Positions 36,915-45,789 of a stretch of 64,000 nucleotides of DNA are shown here, piece by piece. Origin of the DNA: Haladaptatus sp. R4 (GTDB lineage Archaea > Halobacteriota > Halobacteria > Halobacteriales > Haladaptataceae); assembly GCF_001625445.1 (NCBI RefSeq), contig NZ_LWHG01000030.1:124001-188000 (forward strand), given 5' to 3'. The notes under the pieces were generated by a model that ran no database searches, was not told where the DNA came from, and worked only from the letters and a program-made list of their open reading frames with translations. Position numbers and translations under genes: made by a program. Numbering within the stretch: the stretch's first letter is position 1; every line of letters starts with the position of its first letter.

Positions 36915-37553
36915 ATGATGTCCGGGAAACACACCGACGCGGATGATGACTCCCCGTTTCCGGAGGACCCCTCAGACACTCGAACGGCGATCATGAAAGC
37001 GACGTTTAAGGCACTCTGCAAGCACGGATACGCCGATCTCACGATCAAACGGATTAGTGAGGAGTTCCCAATGTCGAAGTCGCTGCTCTACCACCACTAC
37101 GACGGGAAGGACGAACTCCTCCTCGAATTTCTCGGCTATCTGCTTGAACGGTCCGAAGAACAGGATTTTCCCGTGACAACCGAGGACGACCCGGAGGCAC
37201 GTCTCTACTCGTTCATCGAGCATACCACTACTATGTCCGAAAAGGCGCAGAAATCGAGCTTCAGGAACGCCCTCGTCGAAATGCGGGCGCAGGCTGCCCA
37301 CGATGAGAACTACCGCACACACTTTACGCGCACACGCGTTCATTTAGTAGAACACCTCACTGAGATTCTCGTTGAAGGTATCGAAGTGGGTGTTTTCCGT
37401 GAGGACATCACCCCCGACTCGGTCGCCGAATTCTTGGTAACCGTTGCGCACGGTTCGAAGTTCGACCAAGCGACAACGGACGACCCAATACTGGAGATGA
37501 CGCATGCTGAAGTCGAACGCTACATAGAGTCCTGTCTCCTTCGAACTCCATAG
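36915..37553 (+). CDS. TetR-family repressor
   Basis: 212 residues from ATG 36915 (a second ATG follows at 36918), preceded by GGAG at a good ribosome-binding distance. The N-terminal helix-turn-helix is clear: TRTAIMKATFKALCKHGYAD, LTIKRISEEFPMSKSLLYHH and YDGKDELLLEFLGYL, the TetR consensus. The C-terminal ligand domain is all-helical. It forms an operon with the exporter (31-base gap) and most likely represses it through the tandem operators at 34386-34426, giving substrate-inducible efflux. Confidence 0.93.
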   Translation: MMSGKHTDADDDSPFPEDPSDTRTAIMKATFKALCKHGYADLTIKRISEEFPMSKSLLYHHYDGKDELLLEFLGYLLERSEEQDFPVTTEDDPEARLYSFIEHTTTMSEKAQKSSFRNALVEMRAQAAHDENYRTHFTRTRVHLVEHLTEILVEGIEVGVFREDITPDSVAEFLVTVAHGSKFDQATTDDPILEMTHAEVERYIESCLLRTP

Positions 37554-37725
37554 CTCGATTTCCTACCCTGTCGTCGGACTTACCCAAGTGTGGCTAGTAT
37601 ACCTACGTTGATTTCATCTCTATCGACTGACTCGCAGTCACTGACACTGCCGTCTGACTCACTTCTCACTTCACTGACGGCGACTATCTTGATTCCAATC
37701 GTGAGAAATATCCTCGAACCGCTTG

Positions 37726-37962
37726 TCAGGTATGAAGATCCCCGATGAATCGGAAAGCGTTCACGAAGGTGACCGCATCGCCGTACCCGTGCAATGCAAG
37801 TACGATTTCGGTACCTTCCCCTGGAGCAATGTCGGTCGTGTAAACGTATGCCTGTGTAGCTGCTCCTGTGCTGAGATGTTGTGCTGTGAGTGCGGCAAGC
37901 GCAGCATCTGCTCGTTCGACTTCATCAGCGGGTCGGTCATCGGCATTCGCGATGTATCGCTA
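37726..37962 (-). pseudogene. C-terminal remnant of an unidentified protein
   Basis: An uninterrupted frame without a start reads DEVERADAALAALTAQHLST, YVYTTDIAPGEGTEIVLALH and GDAVTFVNAFRFIGDL before TGA 37726-37728. It is clearly coding-like (acidic, regular) but begins right after a stop and has no ATG, so only about 75 C-terminal codons remain. Unrecognised. It abuts the 3' end of the aldo/keto reductase gene. Confidence 0.45.
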
Positions 37963-37970
37963 GGGAGGCA

Positions 37971-38939
37971 CTATTCGCGCTGCCTGGCCTCGAAATATGC
38001 GTCTGAGATGCGGTCACGTTGGTTGTCGGTGAGTGTGCAGGTAACGGCCTGTAAGTTTTCTTCGATCTGCTCACGAGTTCGTGCACCAAGGATAGGGGTA
38101 GTGACTCTGTTGTGATCTGCAAGCCAACGAAGTGCCACGACGGCAGGATCAGTATCACACTCCTCGGCTACTGCTTTCACGGTGTCAAGTACGGCCCATT
38201 GACGCTTCTCGAACCCATCCCACTCGGAGATTGCACCGCGTGATCCTTCCGGTGCGTCCTGATCGCGTTCATATTTTCCGGTGAGGAACCCTCCTTCGAG
38301 GGGAGAGTATGGAACCACTGCGAGGGTTTGGTCGACCGTTACATCAAGATAGCTTTGGACGTCCTCTCGATACGCTGCGTTGAACTTCGGTTGAGCCACC
38401 TCGAAGCGCTCAAGCCCTTCAACGTCGCTCGTCCAGAGGGCTTTCGTGAGTTTCCACGCCGCCGCAGTCGAGATACCGAGATAGTTGACTTTCCCTTCGT
38501 GTACGAAGTCATCCAGTGTCGAGAGGGTTTCCGCAATAGGCGTGTCGTCGTCCCAGCGATGGATGTAGTAGATATCGAGATACGACGTATCGAGTCGGTC
38601 GAGCGTCCCCTCAAGTTCAGTTCGGAGTGCGGGTCGGGAGAGATTCTCGTTCAGTGGGCTGATCCGGTTCCAGTATGCTTTCGATGCGATGACGAACTCT
38701 TCGCGGTCTCGTTCGTTGAGCCATTCACCAATGATCTCCTCACTTCGCCCATCTGCATACGTATTCGCCGTATCGATGAAATTCCCACCAGCATCGGCGA
38801 ATGCATCCAGAATCGCATGTGATTCCTCGGGTGTCGCAGCGAGATGATCGCCCATCTCCCGGCCGAACATTGCGGTTCCCAAGCAAAACTCAGACACACG
38901 GAGCCCTGTGGATCCCAATCGGACGCTATCCATCTCCAT
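37971..38939 (-). CDS. Aldo/keto reductase
   Basis: 322 residues from ATG 38939 (MEMDSVRLGSTGLRVSEFCL); the frame is open further up but the family N-terminus is here. Conserved elements: FIDTANTYADGRSEEIIGEW (DTAxxYxxGxSE, catalytic Asp and Tyr), EEFVIASKAYWN (catalytic Lys), IYYIHRWDDDTPI (catalytic His region), and the C-terminal NADPH loop PILGARTREQIEENL. It belongs to the bacterial/archaeal AKR group that includes YajO/Gpr-like enzymes, which reduce aldehydes and ketones. Substrate unknown. It lies alone. Confidence 0.92.
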   Translation of the reverse strand: MEMDSVRLGSTGLRVSEFCLGTAMFGREMGDHLAATPEESHAILDAFADAGGNFIDTANTYADGRSEEIIGEWLNERDREEFVIASKAYWNRISPLNENLSRPALRTELEGTLDRLDTSYLDIYYIHRWDDDTPIAETLSTLDDFVHEGKVNYLGISTAAAWKLTKALWTSDVEGLERFEVAQPKFNAAYREDVQSYLDVTVDQTLAVVPYSPLEGGFLTGKYERDQDAPEGSRGAISEWDGFEKRQWAVLDTVKAVAEECDTDPAVVALRWLADHNRVTTPILGARTREQIEENLQAVTCTLTDNQRDRISDAYFEARQRE

Positions 38940-39190
38940 AGTATATTCATATGCTCTGCGTGTAAAATATTCACGGGCACTTGGAGAACTTCTGCACAAT
39001 CGATCGAGACTCTGATGGCCACCAGCGCCCATCACGTCGTCGATCGTGTTCGGATCGGAGATAGACTCAATAAACACTACTCGTTCGGAACATCAGAACT
39101 ACCCTGTACAAGCAGTACTTTTCGATCAATCTATCGAACCCGCTTCTGGCTGCCAATAGTTTGATGCCACTCTCTGGGCTAGCAGGCAGT

Positions 39191-39346
39191 ATGCCACGAC
39201 AATTCAGTTGTGTGGTCGAGGGATGTGACTTCACCGCGGAAGGAGTCACTGAAGAAGAGGTGCTTGAGCAAGTCCAAGAACATGCGAATGCTGAACATCC
39301 GGACGTCGACGTGGAAGAAAGCATGGTTCGAGAAAACATAGAGTAG
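39191..39346 (+). CDS. DUF1059-family small protein (51 aa)
   Basis: From ATG 39191: MPRQFSCVVEGCDFTAEGVT and EEEVLEQVQEHANAEHPDVD. The C-x(4)-CxF...EE...H...H pattern is the DUF1059 signature (predicted small zinc-binding protein), and the length is typical. The frame extends 10 codons upstream but the family starts here. Function unknown; found widely in haloarchaea. Confidence 0.8.
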   Translation: MPRQFSCVVEGCDFTAEGVTEEEVLEQVQEHANAEHPDVDVEESMVRENIE

Positions 39347-39923
39347 TCATAGAACCGCCGTCCGCTAAACAATACCTCTTGTACTGCTTCGGGCCAAAAT
39401 TCCGACCCTGGAGATCTACTCCGTGAGCATGATGACGGCACTCACGATTGGGCTGGAATTCGAGATGATGCGGGTTAAATGCCAAGCGGGTAGCCGATGG
39501 TGAACTGATTTCACCGTTTAGGGTCCTGTCGAGTCGTGCCTCTGACTTCACTTAGACAGGCGTGGTGGCCGAGTTTCCCCGAGCCAACTCAACCAACGAG
39601 CGTATCGGAAAAAGAAATTCTGACCAATTTCTCAAAACCAAATCACAACGGCAATTCACTACGACACCAATCGATTCGCTCATCCCCCATCTCCGACAGC
39701 ATAGGTAACTAACAATGTAGTTACGTTCTGTTTGTTCTTTCTCTACCGTCAGGCACCCAATAACAATACTCGAAGCGCCCGATAGAAAAATTGCGAGCGT
39801 CGCACTACACCAGTCAGGTTGTCGTGTCCTGCGACGCTTGGTATCGTCAACGAAAAAACACCACGCCTGATGCCCAACGTCCGCTGTGTGGTTGTGCTGG
39901 CACGACCACACATTGTTTCACGA
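39347..39923. other. Intergenic, nothing recognised
   Basis: 577 bases between the DUF1059 gene and the tRNA-like element. Open frames on either strand (for example 39552-39911) lack haloarchaeal composition or motifs. No IS end or iteron was seen. Confidence 0.35.
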
Positions 39924-40013
39924 GAACGGGTTGCTTGTTGGTAGAAGCACCATCGACGCCACGTCGATGGCGGCCACTTTGTGGCCCCGGTGGTTCGATT
40001 CCACCCCCGTTCG
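39924..40013 (+). tRNA. tRNA-like element with cloverleaf but abnormal anticodon arm
   Basis: Acceptor arm GAACGGG (39924-39930) pairs with CCCGTTC (40006-40012), followed by G. D-arm GCTT-GTTGGTAG-AAGC (39933-39948) has the invariant GG. T-arm GGTGG-TTCGATT-CCACC (39989-40005) is a textbook T-loop. Between them are a stem CCATCGA/TCGATGG (39950-39956 and 39964-39970) with a 7-base loop CGCCACG, and a 6-bp variable-arm hairpin GGCCAC-TTT-GTGGCC (39972-39986). The anticodon stem is 7 bp instead of 5, position 33 would be G instead of U, and a class II-like variable arm goes with a formal CCA (Trp) anticodon, which is unheard-of for tRNA-Trp. So it is either a degenerate or novel tRNA-like gene, not an ordinary tRNA. 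Confidence 0.55.
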
Positions 40014-40376
40014 TCGCACACGAACCCTCGCTTCAGATTTTTCCCCCTGGTACATCGAATGACGTTCACGGACCGCACTGTTCAGCGAACATTCATGGAA
40101 CGTACGGATGCAACGACCGAGAAGCAGAAATTCAGAGATTGGTTTCCTGCCTGTCCACGCATCTGCCGAAAATCGCCGGAATATTGGTTGATGTATTGGA
40201 ACTTATCGACGAAAATCTCCTCGTCAACCATTTACACGTCACCACTCGCAAGACGGTTGCTGAATTCCTGACGTTCCCGCTTTCGATCCTTTGCGATAGG
40301 GTCAATCACTTCCTGGTGATGACGTGGTTGATCAGACCCAATGCCACGTCGTTTAGGGTGAGGTAACCGCCGTGAA
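40014..40376. other. Intergenic, nothing firmly recognised
   Basis: 363 bases between the tRNA-like element and the transporter gene. Two overlapping open frames (40079-40271 and through 40366) have no family features. Confidence 0.35.
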
Positions 40377-41630
40377 TCAGGGAAGAAGCTCGGCGACCTG
40401 TACCACCATCAACGCCATAAAGAGGAGCGCACTGATGATCAACATCGAATTGGAGAGCCAATGGTTTCGTTCACCGGACTTGGTCTTGTCCGAGTTGAGG
40501 AGCAACAAGAGAACGATAGCAAGGAACGGCATGAATATCGCGCCTAGAGCGCCGTACAGGACGATGAGGAAGACCGGCTTCCCGTAGAAATACAGCACCA
40601 TCGGCGGGAACGTCAGCCACAGCACGTAGAATTTGTACCACTTAGTCTGACGAAGCGACACCTCATTCACCGCGTTCGCCGAGTCAGTCGTTACTGTCTC
40701 GACGAAGTCAGCAAACAAGTATGAAACGCCGTGCCAAACCCCGAGGAGCGAGGTAAACGAGGCGGCCCAGAAGCCGACCAAAAACCCAGTCCGAGCCAGC
40801 GGATTCAACTCATTACCGAGATTGGTCGCAAGGACGATCAGTCCGTCCTTGCCCGAGACAGACGCACCCGTTCCGTACAGGAGTGCTGCGCTCATCATGA
40901 TCAATGCGATCGAAAAGATACCCGTGATGGCGTATGCCGATGAAGCGTCGAGTCGCATCGTGCGGATGTGATTGGCGGAGTCCCAGTCTTTTTCCGCGAG
41001 CCAGTAGCCATACGATGCCATCGTGATCGTTCCACCAGCACCGCCGATCAGCCCCAGTGCATAGACAACCGACCCTTTGGGAAGCGCGGGGATCCCAGTC
41101 GCGAGGATTTCGTCAAGTTGCGGAATCACGAGAATCGCGGAGCCGATAACGCTCACGAACATGAGCGCGACCAAGGCGGTAATCAGGTTCTCGAACGTTT
41201 CGTACTGATTGAACAACACCAGTATACAACCGAGAATCGGATGGGCGACAATGTATACCCAGAACGGAATTCCCGGGAACAGTGCGTTCGCAGCGAGTGA
41301 ACACGAGGCAGCGACGGCAGCACCGTACACGAATCCCCAAATCACCGTGTAGCCGCCGAAAAACCCGGATGCCCACCGTCCAAGTGAGTCGATTCCTTCG
41401 AGAATGGTCTCGTTGCTCGCCAGATGATATCGTCCTACACCCTCGTTCAACGAGAATTTGACTGCCACTCCAAGTACGATCGCCCACACGAAGTTCAATC
41501 CATAACTGCTCCCAGCGACGAGGGCGGCGACGAGATCCCCAGCGCCAACACCGGTGGCGGCGACGATGAGACCCGGCCCGATCAACGACCAATTCGTCGT
41601 CTCCTCCCCACTGTTTCTTTGTTCAGCCAT
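40377..41630 (-). CDS. NRAMP-family-like divalent metal transporter, non-canonical metal site
   Basis: 417 residues with 11-12 hydrophobic segments and the LeuT-fold layout of NRAMP proteins. Helix 1 reads LIGPGLIVAATGVGAGDLVA in place of the canonical DPGN metal-binding motif, and helix 6 (LIGGAGGTITMASYGYWLAE) lacks the MPH motif. These are the residues that bind Mn2+ or Fe2+ in MntH, so a different substrate (such as Mg2+) or mechanism is likely, as in NRAMP-related transporters with altered sites. The protein is otherwise complete. The upstream region (41631-41783) is AT-rich with a likely promoter near 41660-41700. Confidence 0.85.
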   Translation of the reverse strand: MAEQRNSGEETTNWSLIGPGLIVAATGVGAGDLVAALVAGSSYGLNFVWAIVLGVAVKFSLNEGVGRYHLASNETILEGIDSLGRWASGFFGGYTVIWGFVYGAAVAASCSLAANALFPGIPFWVYIVAHPILGCILVLFNQYETFENLITALVALMFVSVIGSAILVIPQLDEILATGIPALPKGSVVYALGLIGGAGGTITMASYGYWLAEKDWDSANHIRTMRLDASSAYAITGIFSIALIMMSAALLYGTGASVSGKDGLIVLATNLGNELNPLARTGFLVGFWAASFTSLLGVWHGVSYLFADFVETVTTDSANAVNEVSLRQTKWYKFYVLWLTFPPMVLYFYGKPVFLIVLYGALGAIFMPFLAIVLLLLLNSDKTKSGERNHWLSNSMLIISALLFMALMVVQVAELLP

Positions 41631-41783
41631 AGCCGTCAGATAGCAGTTAACATTGAATAAAGGTTCCTTTAATTACAAACTATACCGCATCTTAATTGTC
41701 ATTGTGATAAGGTAATATAAATAATAGCCTGAAGAATTTCCATCTCTTACCCAAAATCCATACAGTATTCTAATCCTTTTCTG

Positions 41784-42070
41784 TTGTACTATGCGTCCTC
41801 TCTCGATTGTTTGGTTGTCGATACCGTCGACATTGATGCGCCGCGAGCTATTACGAACCTTCTTGAACTCGTTCCTATCGTCCCAGAAATTCACGAAGAT
41901 GTGATTCTCGCAGCTGCAACGTATATCGACGAGTATCATATGACGCCATTCAATGCTCTCTACGCTGGTCTTGTCGCGACGAAGGGCGAGCAGGCACTCT
42001 CAACGAACTAGATTACGATACTGTTGGTCTTGATCGGGTACCGATTGCTCCGTCCGAAGTGGATAACTGA
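41784..42070 (+). pseudogene. PIN-domain (VapC-type) toxin fragment
   Basis: The frame reads DIDAPRAITNLLELVPIVPE, then IHEDVILAAATYIDEYHMTP and FNALYAGLVATKGEQALSTN, the second half of a PIN nuclease with the conserved D in the TPFNAL region altered (usually TPxDAL). After a 2-base deletion the neighbouring frame gives ELDYDTVGLDRVPIAPSEVD and a TGA at 42068-42070, the family C-terminus. The N-terminal acidic residues are missing, so it is inactive. Confidence 0.65.
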
Positions 42071-42866
42071 TTCTACGGTCGATTCTCGATTGACCGGTTG
42101 TTATGACATTCCTTCCAGAAAATTGAGTAACAGAATCTCACATTAGAATTTAATAAACTGAATGAGATCAGCATTAGATATTAATCTAATGAATGTTCTT
42201 CACTCCTTAGTTGAGTTATATAATAAAATCGGGCTATGTCTGACGAACTTATTTCCTCGTTCGGACCATTAGTCGAGATACGCTCTCACAACCCGGTACG
42301 ACGCCATCGTTTGGCGCCATCAGCTGACAATGTCGCCGTGTCTGGTTGTGAGAGTTCCTTCTTACCCTCTTCATAGACAGGGGCTAGAACCCGGCGTACA
42401 ACATCTTCGTTCACAGTCTAAAGAAAGTAGGAGCGGGATGCTTCGAATCAACGTCACCAGAAATCATCGATTTCTGGTTTGTGAACGAGTCGCTCCGTGA
42501 TTCTTCAATGCCCTCAGAAACACAACGCGTTTCTGATGTGCGGACGAGAGTTTTGCTCTCGTCAACGTCACCAGAGGCTGTAGGCTTCTGGTATGCAGTC
42601 GAGATCGTTCACATTCCCCTTGTCGCTCAGCCTCGTCCACCCATCTCGGTTGGGATTGCTTCATCATTCATCAGTCCAACTTGACTTACAAAAATTATAT
42701 TAATCTTACATTATATCCAATTCTACCTGTGGATTTATTTTTCACTTTAAAAACCTGATGACGAAAAACCGTTTATACCGTTCATGACGTTTAAAACAGT
42801 GAAAAAACGAGGGAAATAGAACTAAGCACCAGATAATTAATAAGGGGTGGTGAGACTTCACTTTTG
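42071..42866. other. Gene-poor region with a cluster of hairpins
   Basis: The first 340 and last 170 bases are AT-rich with nothing recognisable. At 42450-42600 several inverted repeats cluster: CCAGAAATC/GATTTCTGG (42458-42478), CAGAAAC/GTTTCTG (about 42515-42537), GACGAGAG/CTCTCGTC (42543-42563) and CCAGAGGC/GCTTCTGG (42571-42591). The first and last are each preceded by TCAACGTCA, so the module is repeated. On the minus strand upstream of this cluster is a short coding-like scrap (NRDGWTRLSDKGNVNDLDCI, about 42650-42592). See findings. Confidence 0.45.
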
Positions 42867-44725
42867 ATGGTGTCAGACAGGCAAAATCAAAATATTGCAA
42901 GCCGTAGAACCTATCTCAAACTAACTGGAGCAGTCCTCGCATCGTCTGCAATCATGGGAACTGCCTCTTCATCCCAATCTGATTACAGTGATCAGTACGG
43001 CAACGTCATTGATGTGACGGAGGCCGGAGCGGACAACGACGGAAACGAATCCATCACGCCGGTACTCGAAGACAACGCGGACGACGATACGCTCCTTTAC
43101 TTCCCTGAGGGAGAGTATTATATGGATTCGCAATTCCGCTTTACTGGCTTCACAAATTTCGGGATGGTTGGCCAGAACGCGACACTCATCCCGGCGAACT
43201 ACAACGACTTCGACGGTGGCGGTGACAATAACTACCGGCTCTTCCGACTCGGCGTCGTGGATCAGCCCGGAAAAGACCTGCGAGTCGAGAATTTCACCGT
43301 CGATCAGACCGAAGATAACACCGGTATCCGCGTCATCGAGGCCGAGGTAACCGACGGGTTGACCATCCGCGATATCGAGGTCAAAGGCACACACGACAGT
43401 GGAACGTGGGGGCCGCTCCGAGCTCCGTCGTGCACAACTCGGACGGTAGCGGTCTCGTCGAACGATTCGAGGCACCTGACGGTGCCGTAGTGGAACAACA
43501 CGCCCCGAGCGATTCCCTGTGGCGTGGACCGACCGGTATCCTCTGCAACGAAGCGAACAAGGGGACGATGACATTTCGCAACTGTGTACTCGGAAGCTAC
43601 CCGGACAACGGACTGTACGCTTCTAACGGGACCGGTGCCATCCAGGTCGAAGGTGGTCACTTCGAGAACAGTCTGAGTTCGAACGTCCGTATCGGTGGCA
43701 AGGACAGTTACGTCGAGGACGCCACTATCATCGTCGACAAAGAAAGCAACAACGACATCGCCCAGCGTGGTCTCCGCATGGAGAAAGGCGCCAGTATCGT
43801 CGCACGGAACGTCGACATACGGACGACCATCGATAATAGTCCCGGAATTTGGGTTACGAGCGATGCGGACGACGTAACCGTTGTCGACTCCACTATCACG
43901 GCTCGAACCGATGGCACGACGAATGCAATTTATATTCAGGAATCTTCGGGCCGGACGAGTATCAAGCGAACGACCGTCGACCACGAATCTGGCGGTGCGG
44001 AGGCTATCAAAATCAAAGAGGGTAAACAGCCAGTTTCCCTCGAAAACGTCACCGTTACCGGGAACGCGGCGACCAATGGCAGCCGGAGCGCCATCCAGAA
44101 CAACCGCGACGGTAGCGAGTTCCGCAATCTGAAGGTCCATCACGGCGGGGAAGAGGGTCGACGGGCACTGACGAACACGGGGAACAACGTCGTGATCTCC
44201 GAAGGCGATTACGTCTCCGAAGAAAACGCGCTCGTTGAGAGCGGGACCGGAACGACGATAGAGAGCGTCTCGGCACTCGCACAGAGCGGGAACGAGGCGC
44301 TTCGCATCACGAGCAATGCCGAAGGAGTCGCCGTCACGGATTCCCACATCGAGAACGGCATCGACGACAACAGCCCGGACGGATACGAGGGCAGCAATAA
44401 CAGCTGGGAGTACGACGGCGGCGACAAGGACGACGGCGACTCTGGTGGTGACTCCGGCGGAGATTCAGGAGGGGACTCGGGAGGCGACTCTGGTGGCGAT
44501 TCCGGAGGCAGTTCTGGTGGAGACTCCGGTGGCAGCTCTGGTGGTGACTCCAGTGGCGATTCCAGCGGGAACTCCAGTAGAGACTCCAGTGGCGATTCTG
44601 GTGGAGACTCAGGAGGGGACTCCGGTGGCGATTCCGGCGGAAACTCCGGTGGTGACTCGGATGGTAATTCCGGTGGAAACCCCGATAATAACGCCGGGAA
44701 CGACCAGAACGACGACCGCTGTTGA
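42867..44725 (+). pseudogene. Tat-type exported right-handed beta-helix protein with GGDS repeat tail, one frameshift
   Basis: From ATG 42867, a signal peptide (RRTYLKLTGAVLASSAIMGT, RR near residue 13) leads into a pectate-lyase-like beta-helix: VTEAGADNDGNESITPVLED, DDTLLYFPEGEYYMDSQFRF and GLTIRDIEVKGTHDSGTWG. At 43410 a run of five G appears to have lost one base; the next frame continues GAAPSSVVHNSDGSGLVERF and the helix repeats (NVDIRTTIDNSPGIWVTSDA, TSIKRTTVDHESGGAEAIKI) to about residue 510. The C-terminus is a tail of GGDSGGDS-type repeats (44430-44660), ending DDRC. Full length about 620 residues. Probably a surface glycan-active or adhesive protein. It could be intact if the G run is a read error. 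Confidence 0.8.
44440..44665 (+). repeat. Gly-Gly-Asp-Ser coding repeat tract
   Basis: About 225 bases of degenerate 12-base units (GGTGGTGACTCC and variants such as GGAGGGGACTCG) encode GGDS, with GGSS and SGDS variants. Codon-level variation shows it is not a recent pure microsatellite. Confidence 0.8.
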
Positions 44726-44734
44726 TCCTCTTGA

Positions 44735-44890
44735 TATCCTCCCGACCCTGAAGGGCGAAATCCCTCACGTTGGGGTTTCACCTACCAGTCCACGGAGGTA
44801 ACGTGCAGGTTCGTGTACAGTTCTGTGGGACTTTCGTCAGGGTGAGATTTCCCCAACCAATCGTGGACGTCCCACTTGAACCGCACGGGC
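44735..44890 (-). mobile_element. Probable insertion-sequence end plus start-less C-terminal remnant
   Basis: GATATCCTCCCGACCCTGAA followed by GGGCGAAATCC (44741-44763) resembles the right ends of haloarchaeal IS200/IS605-family elements, which carry CCTCCC-GC stem-loops. Next to it, on the minus strand at about 44782-44880, is a start-less frame [32 protein letters not shown] ending at TAG 44782-44784. No transposase gene remains. Identity uncertain. Confidence 0.35.
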
Positions 44891-45074
44891 CATACTTGTA
44901 CCGAATATAAACATGGCTTACATTTCTAATATACCAATATATGGCATTTTCGTGCGGTTTTGAGCAACCGATAGGCCTTTCGGAGCTGAATGAACGCCCG
45001 TCGGACACGTCCAGTAAGGTTGGGCTTCGATGACCCAAATGATGATGGCATGGCCGAGCAATAACCTAGAAGTA

Positions 45075-45620
45075 ATGCTCAAAGATTCGCTCGAGGAGGC
45101 ATTGAACGAACAGATCAACGCTGAACTCTACTCGGAGTACTTGTACCTCTCGATGGCAGCCTACTACGAGGATGAAGGTCTGCCCGGGTTCGCGTCGTGG
45201 ATGCGGGCTCAGGCCGACGAGGAGAGTGCTCACGCGATGCGAATTTATGACTTCATCATCGAGCGCGACGGACGGGTTACTCTGGATACTATTGACAGTC
45301 CGCCAAAGGAGTGGTCCGGTCCGTCTGATGCCTTCGAGGCAGCCTACGAACACGAGGTCGAAATAACTGAGATGATCAACGACCTCGTCGCACTCGCCCG
45401 TGAAGAGAACGACAACGCGACCGAGAACATGCTCCAGTGGTTCGTTGCGGAGCAGGTAGAAGAAGAGGCGACAGCACAGGCCGTTCTGGATAAACTCAAG
45501 CACGTCGGTGACGACGGTCCTGGCCTCCTGATGGTTGATCAGGAACTCGGCCAGCGTAGTGGCGCCGGAGGGGACTCGGGCGGAAACGGAGATTCCACAC
45601 CTGAGCCAATGGGCGAATAG
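45075..45620 (+). CDS. ftn: Ferritin
   Basis: 181 residues from ATG 45075 (MLKDSLEEALNEQINAELYS); the frame extends upstream with unrelated residues. Four-helix bundle with ferroxidase ligands: NEQINAELYSEYLYLSMAAY (Glu in helix A), FASWMRAQADEESAHAMRIY (ExxH in helix B), AAYEHEVEITEMINDLVALA (helix C) and EEATAQAVLDKL (helix D). This is the non-heme ferritin seen in haloarchaea, with a C-terminal Gly/Ser-rich tail of about 25 residues. It stores iron and protects from oxidative stress. Regulation by the local sequence is not evident, though metal-linked genes (CDF, NRAMP-like) are near. Confidence 0.95.
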   Translation: MLKDSLEEALNEQINAELYSEYLYLSMAAYYEDEGLPGFASWMRAQADEESAHAMRIYDFIIERDGRVTLDTIDSPPKEWSGPSDAFEAAYEHEVEITEMINDLVALAREENDNATENMLQWFVAEQVEEEATAQAVLDKLKHVGDDGPGLLMVDQELGQRSGAGGDSGGNGDSTPEPMGE

Positions 45621-45634
45621 TCAGAGAACAATCG

Positions 45635-45762
45635 TCACGCGTCGAGACCCCAGTCGGTATCCGCTTCAACGACTGCTGCTTCACGGTCGGCTCGCTGGAC
45701 GTTTTCGAGTCCAACTAATTAGACCGCCTCTTCGCGAGATAGCTCACCGTGGATGTGTCCCT
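45635..45762 (-). pseudogene. C-terminal fragment of an antitoxin gene, copy of the one at 61741
   Basis: The minus strand reads GELSREEAV, a stop (TAA) where the intact gene has ATCGAA, then LVGLENVQRADREAAVVEAD and TDWGLDA to TGA 45635-45637. It is nearly identical to the C-terminus of the 61741-61992 product (GELSREEAIELVGLENVQRA). The upstream part is missing. Confidence 0.75.
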
Positions 45763-45789
45763 CTCGGGATGGGTGTGCTGACGGGGTGC

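Noticed and set aside
44209-44781. Long minus-strand frame with PPESPPES repeats
   Set aside because: Antisense of the GGDS-coding repeat; no start signal or family.
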